Made by a program: the position numbers and the translations under genes. 64,000 nucleotides of DNA from NCBI RefSeq assembly GCF_003583985.1, contig NZ_QXML01000003.1:124001-188000 (forward strand), written 5' to 3'. Position 1 is the first letter of the stretch. Each line of letters opens with the position of its first letter. The notes under the pieces were generated by a model. It did no database searches and was not told where the DNA came from. It was given only the letters and a program-made list of their open reading frames with translations. The stretch comes from Algoriphagus lacus. Lineage in GTDB: Bacteria; Bacteroidota; Bacteroidia; Cytophagales; Cyclobacteriaceae. Shown here one piece after another: positions 8,578 to 16,745 of the stretch.

Positions 8578-10464
8578 ATGCAGGAAAAAGGCACGATCTC
8601 GATTCATACCGAGAACATTTTCCCGATTATCAAGAAATTCCTCTATTCTGACCATGAGATTTTCCTTCGGGAACTCGTCTCCAACGCAGTAGACGCTACG
8701 CAGAAAATCAAGCGACTGGCCACTTTAGGTCAGTATACCGGTGAACTCGGCGACATCACTGTTGAGGTGGCCTTTGATGAGAAAAAGAAGACCATTACCA
8801 TCTCCGACAAAGGTCTTGGTATGACCGCCGATGAGATCAAAAAGTACATTAATCAGATTGCGTTTTCCGGTGCGACGGAATTTGTGGAGAAATTCAAGGA
8901 TGCCAAAGACGCCAATGAGATCATCGGAAAGTTTGGCTTGGGCTTCTACTCCGCCTTTATGGTGGCCAAAAACGTGGAAATCCACACCCTTTCCTATCAG
9001 GCTGGGGCGGAACCCGCCATCTGGACTTGCGACGGCAGCACCGAGTTTGAAATCAAAAAAGGCAAAAAGAAGACCCGCGGAACAGACGTAATTCTTTACA
9101 TCAATGAGGATTCCGAAGAATTTCTAGATAAGTGGAAGCTTCAGGGCATCCTGGACAAATACTGCAAGTTCCTGCCTGTTCCGATCAAGTTTGGCACCAA
9201 AAGCGAATCAGTAGAAGATGGCGTCGATGATAAAGGAAACAAAAAGTGGAAGTCCGTGGAAGTGGACAATATCATTAACACCACCTCCCCAATCTGGACC
9301 AAATCCCCTAACGATCTCAAGGACGAGGATTATTTGGCTTTCTACAAAAGTCTCTATCCCATGAGTGAGGATCCGCTTTTCTGGATTCACCTCAATGTGG
9401 ACTATCCTTTTAACCTGACCGGGGTCCTATACTTCCCGAAAGTCAAAAACGAATTCGAACTTCAGCGCAATAAGATCAAGCTATTCAGCCGTCAGGTGTT
9501 TATTACCGACGAGGTCAAGGACATCGTGCCGGAATTCCTGATGCTCCTGCATGGAGTGATTGATTCTCCGGATATTCCTTTGAACGTGTCCCGAAGCTTC
9601 TTGCAGGCGGACAGTAATGTGAAGAAAATCAACAACTACATCACCAAAAAGGTAGCCGACAAGCTGTCCGAACTCTTCAAAAAGGACCGAAAAGCCTACG
9701 AAGAAAAGTGGAACGACATCGGTCTGTTTGTGAAGTATGGCATGATCTCCGAGGAGAAATTCTACGAAAAGGGCAAGGAATTCACCTTGCTCAAAAACAC
9801 CAAAAACGAATACTTTACTTTGGATGAGTACCGTGAAAAGGTAAAGGCCATCCAAACGGACAAAAATGACCAGACCATTTTCCTCTATTCCACCGATCTC
9901 AACAAGCAGGACAGCTTTATCGACTCGGCCAATAAAAAGGATTACGATGTGCTGGTGCTTGACTCTCCGATCGACAGCCACTTTATCCAGCATATCGAAA
10001 CGAAGTTGGAGAAAACCCAACTGAAGCGGGTGGATGCTGACGTGGTGGAAAAACTCATCCAAAAAGACTCCACCTACGCAAACCTTTTGACCGAAGATCA
10101 GAGCAAGTCCGTAAAGGAACTCTTCGAAAAGGCGATCAACAATAAGAACTACAGCGTGGAAATCGAAGGCTTGAGTCCGGAAGAAATGCCGGTGACCATC
10201 ACTATGGAGGAGTGGATGCGCCGCATGAAGGATATGGCACAGACCGGCGGCGGACCGATGAGCTTCTACGGCAGCTTGCCGGATAGCTACAAAGTCGCAA
10301 TCAACGGCAACCACCCTGTGGTTGACAAGATTCTCAAAGCCGAAGGCGAAGAAGCCCAAATGAAACTTGCCAAGCAGGCATTTGACTTGGCCTTGTTGTC
10401 TCAGGGCTTGCTGACCGGCAAGGATCTGACCGCTTTTGTGAAGCGAAGTGTGGAGATGATTTAA
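8578..10464 (+). CDS. htpG: Molecular chaperone HtpG (Hsp90)
   Basis: This is the cytosolic ATP-dependent chaperone of the Hsp90 family, 628 residues and full length. The GHKL ATPase domain is visible as FLRELVSNAVDATQKI with the catalytic Glu and the Mg-binding Asn, then ISDKGLGM, and IIGKFGLGFYSAFMV with its glycine lid. The middle domain includes LFSRQVFITDEV and the arginine-containing segment SPDIPLNVSRSFLQ. The C-terminal dimerisation domain ends without a eukaryotic MEEVD tail, as expected for bacteria. The gene has an ATG start and its own terminator. Upstream I see a near-consensus AAATTTTG but no heat-shock operator that I can identify. Confidence 0.95.
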   Translation: MQEKGTISIHTENIFPIIKKFLYSDHEIFLRELVSNAVDATQKIKRLATLGQYTGELGDITVEVAFDEKKKTITISDKGLGMTADEIKKYINQIAFSGATEFVEKFKDAKDANEIIGKFGLGFYSAFMVAKNVEIHTLSYQAGAEPAIWTCDGSTEFEIKKGKKKTRGTDVILYINEDSEEFLDKWKLQGILDKYCKFLPVPIKFGTKSESVEDGVDDKGNKKWKSVEVDNIINTTSPIWTKSPNDLKDEDYLAFYKSLYPMSEDPLFWIHLNVDYPFNLTGVLYFPKVKNEFELQRNKIKLFSRQVFITDEVKDIVPEFLMLLHGVIDSPDIPLNVSRSFLQADSNVKKINNYITKKVADKLSELFKKDRKAYEEKWNDIGLFVKYGMISEEKFYEKGKEFTLLKNTKNEYFTLDEYREKVKAIQTDKNDQTIFLYSTDLNKQDSFIDSANKKDYDVLVLDSPIDSHFIQHIETKLEKTQLKRVDADVVEKLIQKDSTYANLLTEDQSKSVKELFEKAINNKNYSVEIEGLSPEEMPVTITMEEWMRRMKDMAQTGGGPMSFYGSLPDSYKVAINGNHPVVDKILKAEGEEAQMKLAKQAFDLALLSQGLLTGKDLTAFVKRSVEMI

Positions 10465-10508
10465 TCAGGTTGACCTTCGACGCTTAATAATACCTCGAGA
10501 GTTGAACG

Positions 10509-10537
10509 AATCCCCGGCTATTGGTCGGGGATTTTTC
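10509..10537 (+). terminator. Intrinsic terminator after htpG
   Basis: AATCCCCG and CGGGGATT (10509-10516 with 10526-10533) form an 8-bp stem followed by a T tract. Confidence 0.85.
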
Positions 10538-10587
10538 TTTGCCCACTGTCGTACTAGGCTATTTCCCAAAATCCAGTATTTTTGATC

Positions 10588-11004
10588 ATGCTTTCCAAAA
10601 AGACCAAGTACGCCTTGCATGCCCTGACCTATCTCGGTAAGCACCGGGAGAATAAGACAGTATTGATCCATGATATTGCTGAGGAATATGGGATTTCACA
10701 TAAGTTCCTCGAAAACATCCTGCTTGAGCTCCGCAAGGCTGGCTACCTAGGCAGCAAAAAGGGGAAAGGTGGGGGCTATTACCTAATTAAAGAACCTAAG
10801 GACATTGCACTATCTAAGGTCATACGACTTTTGGATGGACCGATTGCCCTTCTCCCTTGTGTCAGTCTCAATTATTATGAACCCTGTGCCGAATGCAAAG
10901 ATGAGTCTCACTGCGGCATTAATAAAGTGATGGCCCAAGTACGAGACGAGACACTCAAAATACTGGAAAACAAGTCATTACAGGATGTTCTCGACGGAGA
11001 ATAA
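10588..11004 (+). CDS. Rrf2 family transcriptional regulator (IscR/CymR-like)
   Basis: This 138-residue winged helix-turn-helix regulator starts MLSKKTKYALHALTYLG. The ATG at 10588 is preferred to the TTG six bases upstream. The DNA-binding region is seen in IHDIAEEYGISHKFLENILLELRKAGYLGSKKGKGGGYYL, a typical Rrf2 signature. Cysteines in LPCVSLNYYEPCAECKDESHC (about residues 90-110) could hold an Fe-S cluster, as in IscR and NsrR. It precedes the sulfate-assimilation genes in the same direction, so control of sulfur assimilation is the natural inference (compare CymR in Firmicutes). A -7-like TATTTTTG lies at 10577-10584, almost touching the ATG, which would imply a very short leader. Confidence 0.88.
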   Translation: MLSKKTKYALHALTYLGKHRENKTVLIHDIAEEYGISHKFLENILLELRKAGYLGSKKGKGGGYYLIKEPKDIALSKVIRLLDGPIALLPCVSLNYYEPCAECKDESHCGINKVMAQVRDETLKILENKSLQDVLDGE

Positions 11005-11023
11005 AATTTTTTTCTAATAAAGT

Positions 11024-11038
11024 CTATAAAAATTATAG
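11024..11038. promoter_or_regulatory. Perfect palindrome, probable operator of the sulfate operon
   Basis: The 15-base element CTATAAAAATTATAG has perfect 6-bp arms (CTATAA/TTATAG) around AAA. It lies directly upstream of the -7 element at 11047-11054, where it would cover the -20 to -30 region of the promoter, and between the Rrf2 gene and its likely targets. A weaker version, CTATTATTCCTATAG, is at 14614-14628 just before the sulfite reductase start. That Rrf2 binds here is an inference. Confidence 0.55.
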
Positions 11039-11046
11039 GGTTTACA

Positions 11047-11054
11047 TACTTTTG
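11047..11054 (+). promoter_or_regulatory. Bacteroidota -7 element of the sulfate operon
   Basis: TACTTTTG fits TAnnTTTG exactly. No TTG lies 19 bp upstream; instead the palindrome at 11024-11038 occupies that region, which suggests a regulated promoter. Confidence 0.55.
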
Positions 11055-11078
11055 TTTTTCCTAGCCGTAAATACCTTC

Positions 11079-11357
11079 ATGATTTTAGACCAATTCACCA
11101 AAAAACTTTTCTCCTCCAAGCCGGGGAAAGACAGCAATGCCAAAAGCTTGCTCAAGTCCATCTCCTGGAGGATAGTGGGAACGATTGACACCATCGTCAT
11201 TTCCTACCTGGTCACTGGTCAATTGGTGATGGCTGTGTCCATCGGTTCGGTGGAGGTTGTATCCAAGATCCTGCTTTATTACCTGCATGAGCGGGTTTGG
11301 GAGAATGTAACTAAAGAAAAAATCAATGAGCCAGAAACTGAACTTGTTCGATCTTGA
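11079..11357 (+). CDS. DUF2061 membrane protein linked to sulfate assimilation
   Basis: This small protein of 92 residues starts at the ATG at 11079; an upstream in-frame TTG (11052) lies on top of the promoter and is unlikely. The core SLLKSISWRIVGTIDTIVISYLVTGQLVMAVSIGSVEVVSKILLYYLHERVW contains two membrane segments and matches DUF2061. The family is often found beside cysH/cysD/cysN in proteobacteria and Bacteroidota (known), but its molecular role is not established. It overlaps the start of cysH by 32 bp, so the two are translated together. Confidence 0.82.
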   Translation: MILDQFTKKLFSSKPGKDSNAKSLLKSISWRIVGTIDTIVISYLVTGQLVMAVSIGSVEVVSKILLYYLHERVWENVTKEKINEPETELVRS

Positions 11358-12030
11358 ATCTCAGGTAAATGACCTAAGTCCGGGCGAAGGGTTGGCTTTG
11401 ATAGCAACTCTTTTCCCTGGGAAAACGGTGTTTTCTACCTCTTTGGGTCAGGAAGATCAGGTAATTACGCAGCTGATCGCTTCACAAAATCTCCCGGTTC
11501 AAATCTTTTCTCTGGATACGGGGAGGCTTTTTCCGGAGACGCTGGAACTTCTTGCCCGTACGGAAAGCAAATACAAAACCCGCATCAAGGTCTATTATCC
11601 GGAAACTGCCTCGGTGGAAAAGTTGGTATCTAATATCGGAATCAACGGTTTCTACGAATCAGTTGAAAATCGCAAATCCTGCTGCTTTGTCCGAAAGGTG
11701 GAGCCTCTAAAGCGAGCCTTGGCTGGAAATGAAGTTTGGGTCACCGGTCTACGTGCCGAGCAAAGTACCAACCGCAGTGCGATGAAGCGAATCGAATGGG
11801 ATGAAGCCAACCAAATCATCAAATATAATCCCCTGTTGGATTGGACTTTTGAAGAAATGATTGCCTACATCGAGGAGCATAAGATCCCATATAATCCGCT
11901 TCATGATCAGGGATTTGTGAGCATTGGTTGTGCGCCTTGTACCCGTGCGATTCTTCCTGGTGAAGACGCCCGTGCTGGCCGCTGGTGGTGGGAAGACTCG
12001 AAAAAGGAGTGTGGGCTGCATGCCAGATAG
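11326..12030 (+). CDS. cysH: Adenylyl-sulfate (APS) reductase, CysH family
   Basis: CysH reduces activated sulfate to sulfite with thioredoxin. The 234-residue protein has the PP-loop fold, and the APS-reductase type Fe-S cysteines are present: Cys119-Cys120 in KSCCFVRKVEP and Cys202/Cys205 in GCAPC. The catalytic C-terminal cysteine is Cys229 in ECGLH. The CC...CxxC set marks enzymes that use APS rather than PAPS and carry a [4Fe-4S] cluster. Consistent with this, no APS kinase (cysC) is seen in the window. RAEQSTNR and WDEANQIIKYNPLLDWT are further family segments. It overlaps the DUF2061 gene and is followed by a 203-bp spacer filled with repeat words before cysD. Confidence 0.92.
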   Translation: MSQKLNLFDLESQVNDLSPGEGLALIATLFPGKTVFSTSLGQEDQVITQLIASQNLPVQIFSLDTGRLFPETLELLARTESKYKTRIKVYYPETASVEKLVSNIGINGFYESVENRKSCCFVRKVEPLKRALAGNEVWVTGLRAEQSTNRSAMKRIEWDEANQIIKYNPLLDWTFEEMIAYIEEHKIPYNPLHDQGFVSIGCAPCTRAILPGEDARAGRWWWEDSKKECGLHAR

Positions 12031-12232
12031 CAGTTGGCAATGTGCAGTTGGCAGTAAACTTCGCCGTTCGATATTCAGAATTCGAAATTTGACATTGAAA
12101 AATTGGAAGATTGAAAGTTACCCTGTCAACCTTTGGGTCTGATAATTAAACAAAGAATGAAATAACGAATGATGAACGCTGAAAGTCGAATATCGAAGAC
12201 CGCGTAAATCGTAAATCAAAAATCGTAATTCC
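12028..12232. repeat. Modular intergenic repeat block 5 (cysH-cysD spacer)
   Basis: This is the richest block. In order it holds GCAGTTGGCA twice (12030-12039, 12044-12053), a CGATATTCAGAATTCGAAATT-like string, AAAATTGGAAGATTGAAA (12099-12116, identical to 3636-3653), CGAATGATGAA (12166-12176, identical to 38841-38851), CGAATATCGAA (12188-12198, as at 14537-14547) and CGTAAATCAAAAATCGTAA (12210-12228, identical to 38783-38801). It fills nearly the whole gap between two genes of one operon. Confidence 0.8.
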
Positions 12233-12233
12233 T

Positions 12234-13130
12234 ATGAACCTATTCATACCAAACCCCAAGGAAGCTGAATCCATTCAAATCCTGCGGGAAGTAGCGGCTC
12301 AGTTTGAGCGACCGGTGCTACTTTTCTCAGGAGGTAAAGATTCGATCACTTTGGTTCGCTTGGCCCAAAAGGCCTTTTTTCCGGCTAAAATCCCTTTTCC
12401 CCTGCTTCACGTTGACACCGGTCACAATTTCCCAGAGACCATTGAGTTTAGGGATTGGCTGGTAAAGGAACTGGGCCTGGAACTCATTGTGCGCAATGTC
12501 CAGGATTCCATCGATCAGGGCAAAGTCCGAGAGGAGCGAGGCCGCTATGCCAGCCGAAATACTCTTCAAACTACTACGCTATTGGATGCAATCGAGGAGT
12601 TTAAGTTTGACGCCTGCATCGGTGGCGCAAGACGGGATGAAGAAAAAGCCCGAGCCAAGGAGCGGGTGTTTTCCGTTCGGGATGACTTCGGGCAGTGGGA
12701 TGAGAAAAATCAGCGTCCGGAGCTATTTGACATGCTCAATGGGAAAATCCATGTGGGTCAAAACGTCCGCGTATTCCCTATTTCCAACTGGACCGAACTT
12801 GACGTTTGGGAATACATCCGAACCGAAAACATCGCCATTCCGAGCATCTATTTTGCGCACAAGCGTGAAGTCTTCTTCCGCGATGGAATGATTTGGACTG
12901 CCAATGAACATGTCTTCCGTGAAGCTCACGAAGAAGTGGTAGAGCGAATGGTCAGATTCCGAACAGTAGGCGATATGACTTGTACCGCGGCTGTTCTGTC
13001 TGAGGCGGTTTCATTAGATGAAGTAGTGTCGGAAATCCGACAGTCTACCATCTCCGAGCGTGGGGCACGAATTGACGACAAGCGGTCCGAAGCCGCAATG
13101 GAGACAAGGAAGAAAGTGGGATATTTCTAA
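12234..13130 (+). CDS. cysD: Sulfate adenylyltransferase subunit 2
   Basis: CysD is the ATP-pyrophosphatase subunit that forms APS from ATP and sulfate together with the GTPase CysN. The PP-loop is LLFSGGKDSITLVRLA (residues 29-44). Other family segments are HVDTGHNFPETIEFRD, IGGARRDEEKARAKER, NGKIHVGQNVRVFPISNWTELDVWEYI and FRTVGDMTCTAAV. The 298-residue length matches E. coli CysD (302). The ATG start abuts the end of repeat block 5, and cysN follows after 84 bp. Confidence 0.95.
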   Translation: MNLFIPNPKEAESIQILREVAAQFERPVLLFSGGKDSITLVRLAQKAFFPAKIPFPLLHVDTGHNFPETIEFRDWLVKELGLELIVRNVQDSIDQGKVREERGRYASRNTLQTTTLLDAIEEFKFDACIGGARRDEEKARAKERVFSVRDDFGQWDEKNQRPELFDMLNGKIHVGQNVRVFPISNWTELDVWEYIRTENIAIPSIYFAHKREVFFRDGMIWTANEHVFREAHEEVVERMVRFRTVGDMTCTAAVLSEAVSLDEVVSEIRQSTISERGARIDDKRSEAAMETRKKVGYF

Positions 13131-13136
13131 AAGTAA

Positions 13137-13200
13137 GAGGTACGAAATTCGAAGTACGATTTAAGGATTTGGTCGTGGACTGTGGGCTGTCGACCGTTGA
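13137..13200. repeat. Modular intergenic repeat block 6 (cysD-cysN spacer)
   Basis: The spacer contains TACGAAATTCGAAGTACGATTTAAGG, related to the AATTCGAA and ACGATTTA words of other blocks. It is followed by GTGGACTGTGGGCTGTCGACCGTTGAC, a short self-repeating string of GACTGTG/CTGTCGAC type. It resembles the other spacers but shares no long exact match with them. Confidence 0.5.
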
Positions 13201-13214
13201 CAAAGAATTAAACT

Positions 13215-14474
13215 ATGGACATACAAGGCAGAAAACTCATCAAAATCGCCACCGCTGGTTCGGTGGATGATGGTAAAAGCACCCTCATCGGTCGCTTGCT
13301 ATACGATACACATTCCCTGACCACCGACAAAATCGAAGCCATCGAGCGAAGCAGTAAGCAGCGCGGGTACGATTACCTTGACTTTTCGCTGGCAACTGAT
13401 GGATTGGTCGCTGAGCGAGAGCAAGGAATCACCATTGATGTCGCGCACATTTATTTCAATACAGACAAAACCAACTTTATCGTAGCGGATACTCCGGGTC
13501 ATGTGGAATACACGCGAAACATGGTGACCGGTGCCTCGACTTCCCAGGTTGCAGTTATCCTGATCGATGCCCGAAAAGGAGTGATCGAACAGACCTATCG
13601 TCACTTTTTCATCAGCAATCTGCTGCGGATTTCCCATGTGGTCGTCGCCATCAACAAAATGGATTTGGTAGGCTATGAGGAAGATGTTTACCTCAAAATT
13701 AAGTCTGACTTTGATGCATTAGTGGCAAAAAGCAACTTTCGGGAGGACCAGATTACCTTCATTCCTGTCTCTGCTTTGAAAGGGGAAAATGTGACCCGAA
13801 AGTCCGAACACATGCCTTGGTATGTTGGAAATACGCTATTGGATCATCTGGAAGTCTTGGAGCCGGAAGATTTGCAGGAAAGCACTGCAGCGAGATTTCC
13901 GATACAGTTGGTGATCCGTCCCAAGACGGAAGCTTTCCATGATTTTAGAGGATTCTCCGGGAAACTTTATGGAAATAAGCTCAATGTCGGCGACCGGGTT
14001 ACTGTGCTGCCTTCCGGAAATGAGTCTACCATCAAAAGCATTCATTTCTTTGATCAGGAATTGGAAAGTGCCGCTCCAGGTTCGTCCATCGTCCTGACTT
14101 TGACGGATGAGGTGGATTGCAGCCGAGGGGATATGATTGTGAAAACCGGTGAAGCGCCTAAAAGCGAAAAATCAATTTCAGCCACGGTTTGCCAAGTCAA
14201 CAGCAAAGCGCTGAAAGTGGGTGGGAAATATATTCTGCAACATGGGATCAACCGAGTGTTGGCTAAAGTGGATCAGATTGAATCCCGAATTCACACGGAC
14301 TTTTCCGGAACAGAGGAAACCGATCAACTGAAGCTCAATGACATTGGCCGGGTTCATTTTCGATTGAGCAAACCGATCCACTTCGATTCCTATCATCAAT
14401 CCAAGTCAAACGGAGCATTTATCCTGATCGACGAGGGGAGTTTTGATACGGTGTCGGTGGGATTTATCGAGTAG
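13215..14474 (+). CDS. cysN: Sulfate adenylyltransferase subunit 1 (GTPase)
   Basis: CysN is the EF-Tu-like GTPase that drives APS formation by CysD. The G1 motif is GSVDDGKSTLIGRLLYD (about residues 15-31), G3 is DTPGHVEYTRNMVTGAS, and G4 is NKMDLV. EF-Tu-like barrel domains follow, including GFSGKLYGNKLNVGDRV. At 419 residues it has no fused APS kinase domain (CysNC fusions are about 630), which again agrees with direct reduction of APS. It starts at an ATG and is followed by a 171-bp spacer with repeat words before the sulfite reductase gene. Confidence 0.95.
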   Translation: MDIQGRKLIKIATAGSVDDGKSTLIGRLLYDTHSLTTDKIEAIERSSKQRGYDYLDFSLATDGLVAEREQGITIDVAHIYFNTDKTNFIVADTPGHVEYTRNMVTGASTSQVAVILIDARKGVIEQTYRHFFISNLLRISHVVVAINKMDLVGYEEDVYLKIKSDFDALVAKSNFREDQITFIPVSALKGENVTRKSEHMPWYVGNTLLDHLEVLEPEDLQESTAARFPIQLVIRPKTEAFHDFRGFSGKLYGNKLNVGDRVTVLPSGNESTIKSIHFFDQELESAAPGSSIVLTLTDEVDCSRGDMIVKTGEAPKSEKSISATVCQVNSKALKVGGKYILQHGINRVLAKVDQIESRIHTDFSGTEETDQLKLNDIGRVHFRLSKPIHFDSYHQSKSNGAFILIDEGSFDTVSVGFIE

Positions 14475-14560
14475 AAGCTAGTCTTAAAAAACAAGACGCT
14501 AGACAAAAGACTTCGATGTTCAATTTTTTTTAATACCGAATATCGAACGCTGAACATAGA
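14474..14560. repeat. Modular intergenic repeat block 7 (cysN-sulfite reductase spacer)
   Basis: The block contains CTAGTCTTAAAAAACAAGACGCTAGAC, itself a loose repeat, and then CGAATATCGAA (14537-14547) followed by GAACGCTGAA. Both also occur at 12174-12198. It fills the gap after cysN. Confidence 0.6.
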
Positions 14561-14645
14561 ACCTAAATAACCAGCCCTGACCACGGTCTTGGCTTTTTCT
14601 CATAACCTTAAACCTATTATTCCTATAGGGAAAAATTTTCACATT

Positions 14646-16745
14646 ATGCAAAGCTTTCGAACCGAACTTGAGAATCCGATAGTAGAGAAAGATATTCTTG
14701 AATTGGAGCGCAAAATTGCCCTTTTCCGGGAGGGAAAGATCGACGAAGAAAAATTCAGAAGCCTGCGCCTTGCACGCGGGGTTTACGGGCAGCGGCAGCC
14801 AGGGGTGCAAATGATTCGGATCAAATTGCCTTACGGACGAGTCACAGCACCCCAGTTGCGTAGGATTTGCAAAGTCTCGGAGGAATATTCCACCGGCCGA
14901 TTGCATATAACCACCCGTCAGGATATCCAGATCCACTACGTAAGTTTGGATCGGACGCCACAGCTTTGGGCAGAATTGGAGCGTGACGATGTGACCCTTC
15001 GTGAGGCTTGCGGCAATACCGTTCGAAATGTGACGGCATCAGAACTGGCAGGAATTGATCCGAATGAGCCTTTTGATGTCACGCCTTATGCGGATGCCAC
15101 ATTTCGCTACTTTTTGAGAAATCCAGTTTGCCAGGAGATGGGACGTAAGTTTAAGATGTCCTTTTCCTCTTCAGATGAAGATACGGCGTTGAGCTATTTG
15201 CATGACTTGGGTTTTATCCCAAAACTCAAAGAAATCGACGGCAAGCAGGTCCGTGGATTCAAGGTCCTCTTGGGAGGAGGCTTGGGTTCACAACCCCGAC
15301 ATGCGGATTTGATCACCGAGTTTTTGGAGACAGACCAACTCATCCCTTTCACCGAAGCGGTGCTCCGAATCTTTGACCGACACGGAGAGCGGGCTCGAAG
15401 AAATAAGGCCCGGATGAAATTTTTGGTCAAGGAGATTGGTCTGGATGCTTTTTTGGAATTGGTGGAAAAAGAGAAAAAAGCCCTTCCGTTTTCAAGCTTT
15501 CCATTGGAATTTGAGGATTATGAATCCGGTAAAACCCTTCCCAATCCGGAAAGTCCCAGTCTTGAAAAAAAGCCTGGGCTGGATTTTGAACTGTGGAAAC
15601 TAACCAATGTCCTGCCTCAGAAACAGGCCGGCTTTGTCTCAGTAGGAGTGAAAGTCCCGCTTGGCGATTTTTACATCGATCAGGCAAGAGCATTGGCAGA
15701 CTTGGTGGAAAAATATGCCAATAATGAGGTTCGCTTTACTCTTCGTCAAAATTTCCTTATTCGGGATGTACGTGCCGATTTGGTGCCGTTTTTCTATCAG
15801 GAGTTACAAAAGATTGGACTTAGCCAAAGAGGTTACAACACCTTAGGCGATATCACAGCCTGTCCGGGCACAGATACCTGCAATCTGGGAATTGCAAGTT
15901 CCACCGGGATAGCCGAGGAGCTGGAAAAAGTAATTCTAAACGAATACCCACAATACCTGCAAAATCGGGATCTGGTCATTAAAATCTCCGGATGCATGAA
16001 TGCCTGCGGGCAGCATAACATGGCGCACATTGGTTTTCAGGGCATGTCGATGAAAGCTGGAAAAACCGTCATTCCTGCGCTTCAAGTGCTGTTAGGTGGC
16101 GGGAATCTCGGAGATGGCAACGGCAGATTTGCAGATAAAGTAACCAAAGTACCAAGTCGTCGGGGGCCACAGGCTTTGCGCATTTTGTTGGATGACTTTG
16201 AGAAAAATGCAGGAGGTAATGACTTCCTTAGCTACTACGATCAGCAGGGGCAGATGTATTTCTATGAACTGTTGAAAGAACTGAGCGATGCCTCTACGGT
16301 GACAGCATCCGATTCCGTGGACTGGGGTCATCAGGAAGCCTATGAAGTGGCTGTGGGTGTGGGTGAATGTGCCGGTGTAGTCATCGACTTGGTCGCTACC
16401 TTGCTTTTGGAGGCTTTGGAAAAACTCGATCTTGGAAAGGAAGCGCTGGAGCAAGGTCGCTGGTCAGATAGCATCTACCATCACTATGCCGGATTGATCA
16501 ATGCCGCCAAGGCACTTTTGCTTAGCGAGGATGTCAGTACCAACAGCTATGCGAATATCATCAGCCTGTTCGACGAGAAATTTGTGGAAACCGGCAAAAT
16601 CCAATTGGACGGAACTTTTGCCGAAAAAGTCTATCAGATCAATCAGCATGAGCCGACAGAGGAATTTGCAAAGGCCTACGCCAAGCAAGCCATGGGGGTT
16701 TATAGCCTTTTGAAAACGTATCGGGAAGAGGAGGTCGAGGCATGA
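14646..16745 (+). CDS. Assimilatory sulfite/nitrite reductase-type hemoprotein with C-terminal extension
   Basis: The chosen ATG at 14646 gives 699 residues; a TTG at 14589 would add 19 unlikely residues. The protein has two ferrodoxin-like/NiR-SiR repeats, with GRLHITTRQDIQIHYV and later NEVRFTLRQNFLIRDV. The four cysteines that hold the [4Fe-4S]-siroheme unit are Cys406 and Cys412 (TACPGTDTCNLG) and Cys450 and Cys454 (SGCMNACGQH). It reduces sulfite to sulfide with six electrons. Its position after cysN argues for sulfite rather than nitrite. From about residue 570 a helical tail of about 130 residues follows (GVGECAGVVIDLVATLLLEALEKL to the end), resembling a HEPN domain and not present in E. 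coli CysI. cobA overlaps the stop as ATGA. Confidence 0.88.
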   Translation: MQSFRTELENPIVEKDILELERKIALFREGKIDEEKFRSLRLARGVYGQRQPGVQMIRIKLPYGRVTAPQLRRICKVSEEYSTGRLHITTRQDIQIHYVSLDRTPQLWAELERDDVTLREACGNTVRNVTASELAGIDPNEPFDVTPYADATFRYFLRNPVCQEMGRKFKMSFSSSDEDTALSYLHDLGFIPKLKEIDGKQVRGFKVLLGGGLGSQPRHADLITEFLETDQLIPFTEAVLRIFDRHGERARRNKARMKFLVKEIGLDAFLELVEKEKKALPFSSFPLEFEDYESGKTLPNPESPSLEKKPGLDFELWKLTNVLPQKQAGFVSVGVKVPLGDFYIDQARALADLVEKYANNEVRFTLRQNFLIRDVRADLVPFFYQELQKIGLSQRGYNTLGDITACPGTDTCNLGIASSTGIAEELEKVILNEYPQYLQNRDLVIKISGCMNACGQHNMAHIGFQGMSMKAGKTVIPALQVLLGGGNLGDGNGRFADKVTKVPSRRGPQALRILLDDFEKNAGGNDFLSYYDQQGQMYFYELLKELSDASTVTASDSVDWGHQEAYEVAVGVGECAGVVIDLVATLLLEALEKLDLGKEALEQGRWSDSIYHHYAGLINAAKALLLSEDVSTNSYANIISLFDEKFVETGKIQLDGTFAEKVYQINQHEPTEEFAKAYAKQAMGVYSLLKTYREEEVEA

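Noticed and set aside
9481..10359. A 292-codon minus-strand open frame opposite htpG
   Set aside because: It lies entirely within the htpG coding frame, which has clear Hsp90 motifs, and its translation has no family signature.
10577..10584. TATTTTTG as the promoter of the Rrf2 gene
   Set aside because: The motif fits, but it ends 3 bp before the ATG, which would give an almost leaderless transcript. I mention it in the gene entry but do not list it as a firm promoter.
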